Assembly: GCA_030447925.1 (NCBI GenBank) | Contig: JAUJNX010000001.1 | Location: 550,767-614,766, forward strand | Reading direction: 5' to 3' | DNA length: 64,000 bases | From: Egibacteraceae bacterium | GTDB taxonomy: Bacteria > Actinomycetota > Nitriliruptoria > Euzebyales > Egibacteraceae | In this document: positions 59,343 to 64,000 of the stretch, in pieces | Layout: each line of letters starts with the position of its first letter | How positions within the stretch are numbered: the first letter of the stretch is position 1 | The notes under the pieces: generated by a model | What the model was told of the DNA's origin: nothing | The model's database searches: none | What the model saw: only the letters and a program-made list of their open reading frames with translations | Translations under genes and position numbers: made by a program

Positions 59343-62300
59343 TCAGCCGTCGCCGCGGGGGCCGAGCAGGTCGATCAGCGCCTCGCCGAGCGTGGGCGAG
59401 CCCGGGGCCGGCGCCCCCGGAGCAGGCGCCGCGGGCGCGGGCGGCTCGCCGTTGGACACCGTGATGGTGACCTGCTGGCCGCTCTGCGCGGGCGTGCCCC
59501 CGCGGGGGCTCTGGTCCAGGACCGTCCCCAGCGGTGCGTTGGAGGGCACCGACCGGATCTCGGGGCTCAGCTGCGCGGCGGTGACCTGCTGGAGCGCGGC
59601 CAGCTGGGGCAGCGTCCGGACGTCGGGCACCGTGGTCGGCTGGCCCGCTGGGAAGACACCGGCCCCCTGGGGGACCTCGGGGAACGCCACCGGCGCCTGG
59701 CCCTCCAGCGCCCGGGTCATGTACTCGTTCCAGATCCGCGCGGGCACGCCGCCACCGGTCTCGCCGGTCTCCTGGATGCCCCGCCGGTAGCCGTACCACA
59801 TGGACGTCGACAGGGTCGGGGTGTAGCCGACGAACCACGCGTCGCGCTCCCCGGACGTCGTGCCCGTCTTGCCGGCGACCGGCCAGCCCGGGATCTGGGC
59901 CCGCCGCGCCGTGCCGTTGGTGACCACGTTGCGCATCAGGTCGACCATGGTCGCGTTGACCTGCGGCTGCAGTGCCTCGCGGCGCTGGGGGGCCGCGTTC
60001 CAGTTCCAGACCTCGTTGCCGTCGCGGTCGACGATGCGCTCGATCCAGTGCGCCTGGACGTGGGTGCCGTTGTTGGCGAAGGTGCCGTAGGCCGACGCCG
60101 CCTCGATCGGGGTCATGCCGCGCCGGAAGCCGCCCAGGGCGATCGCGTCGTTGGTCTCGCCCTCCGTCGCGGCGGGCACGTCCACGCCCATGGCGCCCAT
60201 GAGGTCGACCACGCGCTGGATCCCGATGGTCGTCGACAGCTGCACGGTCGCGGTGTTCACGCTGTTGGTCAGCGCCGAGCGCATGTCCAGCGCCCGGCCG
60301 TAGGACCGCCCGCCGTAGTTCTCGACGCCGCCGTCCTCCTCACGCCAGCCCTCGAAGGGCAGGAAGGTCGGGCTGGTGCCCGACAGCGGCGTGCTGACCG
60401 GGAAGCCCTGCGCGAGCGCCGCCGCGTACACGAACGGCTTGGTCACGCTGCCCGGCTGCCGGCGGGCGTAGGCCAGGTTGAAGTTGGTCTGGTCGGTGTA
60501 CGGCCAGGCGCTCGCCGCGGCCAGGATGCGGCCCGTCGCCGGGTCCACCGTGGCCAGGGCGCCCAGGATGTCGTCGGGGTTGCCCGTGAAGTTGGCGCGC
60601 AGGGTCTCCTCTGCCAGCCCCTGCAGCCGCCGGTCGACGGTGGCGTGCAGCTCCAGGCCCTGCTCCCACAGCGCGGCCTCGCGCTGCTCGCGGGTCTCGC
60701 CGAACGCGGCGAACGCCGGGCTGCTCAGGAACTCCTCCTGCACCGCATCGACGACGAACGGCAGCTCGACCGGGTCGCCCTGCAGCGGGATGGTGGTGAT
60801 GGGGACGGCCTTGGCCGCCTCGGCCTGCGCGGCGTCGATGTAGCCCTCCGAGCGCATGCCGTCGATGACCGCGTCGCGCCGGAACCGGGCGATCTCGGGG
60901 TCGGTGTCGGGATCGTTGGTCGTCGGCGCGCGGATCATGGCGGCCAGCAGCGCCGACTGCTCGATGGTCAGCTGGTCGACGGGCACGCCGAAGAAGGTCT
61001 CCGCCGCCGCGGCGATGCCGTAGCTGCCGCGGCCGAAGAAGACGTAGTTCAGGTACTGCTCGAGCAGCACGTCCTTGTCGAAGGTGCGCTCCAGGCCGAC
61101 GGCGTAGTTGACCTCCTCGACCTTGTCCAGGATCGAGTCCGCGTCCCCGAGGATGCTCTTGGCCAGCTGCTGGGTGATGGTCGACGCGCCCTGGCGGACC
61201 TCGCCCTCGCCGAGGTTGAACAGCGCCGCGCGGCCGATGCCCTGGACGTCGTAGCCGCCGTGCTCGTAGAAGGTGCGGTCCTCGGCGGTGATGACCGCCT
61301 GGCGGACCGACGGCGGGATCGCCGCGAGCGGCACCCATGTGCGGTTCCAGTTGCGCGCCAGGCGCGCCAGGCGGGACCCGTCGGCCGCGAAGATCGAGGA
61401 CGGCTCCTGGAGGACGGCGAGTTCGACGTCCTCGGGGACGATGAGCTCCGCGGAGACCGTCCGGCTGGCCTGGTCCACCGCGCGGGGGATGGCGGCCTGG
61501 GCGACCAGCGCGACGGCCACGACCGCGGCCGCGGCGGTCAGCAGCAGGGCGCCCATGCCGCCGACGAAGGAGCGCAGGAGGCGCTCGACGTCGGCGCGCC
61601 GGTCCTCCCCGCGCAGCAGGCCGAGCAGCACCGGGCCCGCCGTGGGCTCCGCGGGCTGGGCGGGGCCGGGCAGGAAGTCCGCGGGCTCGTCGTCGCGCGG
61701 GCGGTCGGGGCCGGGGCCGGGGCCGTCCGGGCCGGGGGCGCCCGGCCCGCGGTCCTCCGCGGGCCGGTCGAGGACCGCGACCCCGCCGCCGGGCGGGAGG
61801 TCGGTCCCGGACCCGCCGGCGGGGGCCACCAGCGTCCTGCCCGCGGCCCGCACGGCGGCCATGGTGCCGTGCGCGGCCCGGCCGGCCGCGGACGCCGAGG
61901 CCCCGGCCGCCGCCGCGACGGTGCCGGCTGCCGCGACGGTGCCGGCCGCCGCGGCCGCACCGGCGGCGGGCTCACCCGATCGGCGCGGGCGCCCGCCCTG
62001 CAGCGCGGGGGCGTCGGCGAACGACGCGGTCACCGAGCGGCCGGCGGACGCCACGCCCTCGACCAGGGACTGGCCCTGCAGGCGGGCGGCGCGCGAGGTC
62101 TCGGTGGCCAGCACCGCGGTGCCCCGGCGCGCCTCGCGCGCGCCCTCGGTCGCCGTCGACCGGGCGGTCCGCGACAGCGCGCCCCAGCCCTCCGCGGCGC
62201 CGGACCAGGCGGCCAGCCCCGCGCCCTGCACCGCGGGCACCACCACGCCCTCGACGCCGTCGACGGCCCGCAGGACCGCGTGGCCCGCGCCCAGCAGGGC

Positions 62301-62507
62301 CGGGACCAGGGTGCGCTCGAGGCGGTCGAGCGTGGCGGCGACGGCGTGACCGGCGCGCCGCAGCGCCGCGGCCACCGTCAGCCACAGGCCCACGGCGACC
62401 CGCCGGGCCTCGTCCACCGACCAGCCCAGGTTCCCCGCTCCCGCGCGCGGCGGCGCGGCCGGATGGGACGGCCGCTGGCCGTGGGATCGCGCGGGTGCCT
62501 CGCTCAC
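59343..62507 (-). CDS. Bifunctional penicillin-binding protein (class A) with PASTA domain and long N-terminal extension
   Basis: 1054 residues. Residues 1-315 are cytoplasmic, Ala-rich helix then Gly/Pro/Asp-rich linker. A membrane helix lies at about 319-340. The glycosyltransferase domain has catalytic Glu in VITAEDRTFYEHGGYDV (about 406) and GASTITQQLAKSIL. The transpeptidase has SxxK in PGSVTKP (about 685), the SxN motif TNSVNT and AGKTGTT (about 880). One PASTA-like domain (TTVPDVRTLPQLAALQQV to VTITVSNG) and a Pro/Ala tail follow. It polymerises and crosslinks peptidoglycan. The extension is far longer than in typical PBP1A/PonA. Start GTG 62507. Confidence 0.92.
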   Translation of the reverse strand: MSEAPARSHGQRPSHPAAPPRAGAGNLGWSVDEARRVAVGLWLTVAAALRRAGHAVAATLDRLERTLVPALLGAGHAVLRAVDGVEGVVVPAVQGAGLAAWSGAAEGWGALSRTARSTATEGAREARRGTAVLATETSRAARLQGQSLVEGVASAGRSVTASFADAPALQGGRPRRSGEPAAGAAAAAGTVAAAGTVAAAAGASASAAGRAAHGTMAAVRAAGRTLVAPAGGSGTDLPPGGGVAVLDRPAEDRGPGAPGPDGPGPGPDRPRDDEPADFLPGPAQPAEPTAGPVLLGLLRGEDRRADVERLLRSFVGGMGALLLTAAAAVVAVALVAQAAIPRAVDQASRTVSAELIVPEDVELAVLQEPSSIFAADGSRLARLARNWNRTWVPLAAIPPSVRQAVITAEDRTFYEHGGYDVQGIGRAALFNLGEGEVRQGASTITQQLAKSILGDADSILDKVEEVNYAVGLERTFDKDVLLEQYLNYVFFGRGSYGIAAAAETFFGVPVDQLTIEQSALLAAMIRAPTTNDPDTDPEIARFRRDAVIDGMRSEGYIDAAQAEAAKAVPITTIPLQGDPVELPFVVDAVQEEFLSSPAFAAFGETREQREAALWEQGLELHATVDRRLQGLAEETLRANFTGNPDDILGALATVDPATGRILAAASAWPYTDQTNFNLAYARRQPGSVTKPFVYAAALAQGFPVSTPLSGTSPTFLPFEGWREEDGGVENYGGRSYGRALDMRSALTNSVNTATVQLSTTIGIQRVVDLMGAMGVDVPAATEGETNDAIALGGFRRGMTPIEAASAYGTFANNGTHVQAHWIERIVDRDGNEVWNWNAAPQRREALQPQVNATMVDLMRNVVTNGTARRAQIPGWPVAGKTGTTSGERDAWFVGYTPTLSTSMWYGYRRGIQETGETGGGVPARIWNEYMTRALEGQAPVAFPEVPQGAGVFPAGQPTTVPDVRTLPQLAALQQVTAAQLSPEIRSVPSNAPLGTVLDQSPRGGTPAQSGQQVTITVSNGEPPAPAAPAPGAPAPGSPTLGEALIDLLGPRGDG

Positions 62508-62603
62508 TGGTCGCTACCTCACCGGTCGCGGAACGGAAGTGTGCCCTGCCCGATCCTCTCCCGTTCGCTGAACCACCAGTGTGGGTCGCGCGCGGGGGGC
62601 CCG

Positions 62604-63083
62604 TCACCCCGCCCTGTTGGCCGTCCGTCCGTCGTCCACGTCCGGGACCCGCGGGAAGGGCGGGACGGGGCGCCCCAGCGCCTGGGCCAGCACGACCTCC
62701 TGCCCGGCCGCCCACCCCGCGCCGTTGGCGACCTGGGAGTTCACGCCCCAGCAGAAGCGGTCGGCGGCGTCCGCGGCCAGCCGGTCCTCCCCGTAGAGGT
62801 TGCCCCGGTCCAGGTCGCCGGCCCGCAGCCGCGCCGCCGCGTGCTTCGCCCAGCGCACCCGCGCGGCGAGCAGGTCGGGGCAGCGGGCCGGGACCGCCGT
62901 GGTCGCGGCGGCGTCGCGCGCGACGGCGTCCAGGGCGGCGGGGTCCCCGGGCACGGCCGCCACGGCGGCGTCGGCGCGCACGTCCAGCGCGGCGACCGTG
63001 ACGAGCATCGCGGCCTCCTGGCCCGCCCGCGCCACCGCCGACCGGGCGGCGTCGGTGGCGCCGAGGCGTCGAGGGGCGGTCAC
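62604..63083 (-). CDS. Hypothetical protein, Ala/Asp-rich
   Basis: About 159 residues from GTG 63081-63083 (VTAPRRLGATDAARSAVARA). The protein has no signal or membrane helix. Residues DLDRGNLYGEDRLAADAADRFCWGVNSQVANGAGW (outline) are the most distinctive block. I do not recognise a family. A longer frame opens at GTG 63164, overlapping the flavoprotein stop, but the extra 27 residues look non-coding. It follows the flavoprotein gene on the same strand. Confidence 0.5.
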   Translation of the reverse strand: MTAPRRLGATDAARSAVARAGQEAAMLVTVAALDVRADAAVAAVPGDPAALDAVARDAAATTAVPARCPDLLAARVRWAKHAAARLRAGDLDRGNLYGEDRLAADAADRFCWGVNSQVANGAGWAAGQEVVLAQALGRPVPPFPRVPDVDDGRTANRAG

Positions 63084-63160
63084 GGTTCGTGGCCCACGCG
63101 ACGATCTCGTCGTGGAGGGGGCTCGCCGACTTCGGCAGGCGTTGCCGATGACGAGCGGCC

Positions 63161-64000
63161 TCACCCGTCGAGGTCGTCCACGGCGGCGAGCACGCCGCGG
63201 TGGAAGGTCGGGAAGGCGTAGATCATCGACCGCAGGCGCTCCAGCGGGACCTGCGCGTGCACGGCCAGGGTCAGCATCGACAGGACCTCCCCGCCGCGCG
63301 GACCGACCGAGGTCGCGCCGACCAGCACGTCGCGCTCCCCGTCGGCCACCAGCTTCAGGAACCCGTCGTTGCCCGGCCCGTGGACGTAGCCGCGCGAGGT
63401 CGACGGCACGTCGGTCCGTCCCACGCGCACGACCAGCCCGGCGTCGCGCGCCTCCTGCTCCGTCATCCCGACGCGCCCGACCTCCGGGTCGGTGAACGTC
63501 ACCCAGTTCTCGGCCGCGTACTCCGCCGCCCGCGGCTCCTTGCCGGTGATGTCGGCCACGGCGATGCCGGCCTGGTAGGTGGCGACGTGGGTGAAGGGCC
63601 CGTGCCCGGTGATGTCGCCGACCGCCCAGAGGCCGTCGGCGACGCGCATGTGGTCGTCGACCGGGACCGACCGGCCGCCGTCGTCCAGCCCCACGCTGTC
63701 CAGGCCGATCCCGGCGAGGTTGGGTCTGCGGCCCGTGGCCACGAGCAGCCGCTCGGCGGGCACCGCGGAGCCGTCGTCCAGCTCCAGGCGGACGCCGTCG
63801 CCCTCGGCCGCGACGGCGGTGGCGCGGACGCCGAAGCGCACGTCGATGCCCTCCCGGCGGAAGACGTCGGCGACGACCTCCCCGGCCTCCGGCTCCTCCT
63901 TGGGCAGGAGGCGGTCGCCGTGCTGGACGAGCGTCACGCGGGTGCCGAAGCGGGTGAACACCTGCGCCAGCTCCGACCCGACCGGCCCGCCGCCGAGCAC
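63161..64000 (-). CDS. Flavoprotein disulfide reductase (mercuric reductase/lipoamide dehydrogenase-like), N-terminus beyond window
   Basis: 279 C-terminal residues of a class I pyridine nucleotide-disulfide oxidoreductase. Visible parts are the NAD(P)H site LGGGPVGSELAQVFTRFGTRVTL, a second FAD contact GLWAVGDITGHGPFTHVA, and the dimerisation domain (VTFTDPEVGRVGMTEQEARDAG). The C-terminal active-site region YAFPTFHRGVLAAV has a histidine near the usual HxT/HPT position. The redox cysteine pair and FAD motif would lie upstream of the window edge. Typical partners are lipoamide, mycothiol or metal ions; not decidable here. Confidence 0.87.
   Translation of the reverse strand: MLGGGPVGSELAQVFTRFGTRVTLVQHGDRLLPKEEPEAGEVVADVFRREGIDVRFGVRATAVAAEGDGVRLELDDGSAVPAERLLVATGRRPNLAGIGLDSVGLDDGGRSVPVDDHMRVADGLWAVGDITGHGPFTHVATYQAGIAVADITGKEPRAAEYAAENWVTFTDPEVGRVGMTEQEARDAGLVVRVGRTDVPSTSRGYVHGPGNDGFLKLVADGERDVLVGATSVGPRGGEVLSMLTLAVHAQVPLERLRSMIYAFPTFHRGVLAAVDDLDG

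Noticed and set aside
1..64000. CRISPR arrays, insertion sequences or prophage genes
   Set aside because: I saw no regularly spaced repeats, transposase or integrase motifs, or phage structural genes anywhere in the window.

Overview
The window is very GC-rich throughout, with dense GTG starts, frequent 4-bp stop/start overlaps (ATGA, GTGA), MsiK-style ABC importers that lack their own ATPase, a PASTA-tailed penicillin-binding protein and many TetR/MarR/GntR/ArsR regulators. This points to a high-GC Actinomycetota chromosome. I cannot name the genus from the sequence. There are no insertion sequences, phage genes or CRISPR arrays. Two serine tRNA genes are present. The hipBA pair and the NYN-domain gene look visibly less GC-rich than their neighbours.

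Layout. 1-1230: SMR exporter with a TetR regulator, then a VapBC toxin-antitoxin pair. 1358-3897: GH15 trehalase/glucoamylase with a coupled protein of unknown function. 3945-8727: secreted DUF3455 protein, NarL-type two-component system (its kinase is broken by four frame changes), DoxX protein, winged-helix protein. 9162-14800: hydrolase, OmpR-type two-component system, a beta-propeller lipoprotein and a Tat-exported amidohydrolase. 15170-16764: hipBA. 16960-21078: a stretch bounded by tRNA-Ser(UGA) and tRNA-Ser(GCU), with a patatin, a kinase, remnants of a ribose-type ABC importer and a TspO-like protein. 21296-22179: MarR/VOC divergent pair. 22291-26081: arsenic-response region without an efflux pump. 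26185-27662: SDR and GNAT enzymes. 27656-42513: a large amino-sugar/mannoside utilisation locus. 42619-42715: a candidate small structured RNA. 42720-46946: NYN-domain protein and a MacB-type ABC exporter. 47153-51085: two convergent, paralogous, membrane-anchored proteins of unknown function. 51278-52594: ammonium transporter. 52735-58721: signalling genes (SpoIIE-type phosphatase, TetR, TPR-like protein, GGDEF-EAL). 58702-64000: GNAT, bifunctional penicillin-binding protein, a hypothetical protein and a truncated flavoprotein disulfide reductase.

How the genes work together. The most coherent unit is the sugar locus. A GntR regulator with TCTAGA-type sites controls a divergent operon: GHL10 glycosidase, sugar-binding lipoprotein, two permeases, ROK kinase, DUF4127 protein, FAD oxidoreductase, ManNAc-6-P epimerase (NanE) and GH38 alpha-mannosidase. 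A SIS-domain isomerase lies on the regulator side. This suggests import and breakdown of mannose/N-acetylhexosamine glycans, with two members (DUF4127 and the FAD enzyme) whose chemistry is not obvious. It is my best candidate for an undescribed pathway. The convergent paralogue pair at 47-51 kb is the best candidate for an undescribed protein family.

Caution. Several genes change reading frame within G/C runs while both sides remain protein-like: the NarL-type kinase, the ribose-type binding protein, the ArsR/ArsC junction, and perhaps the ROK kinase start and the amidohydrolase leader. Sequencing or assembly indels are as likely as gene decay.
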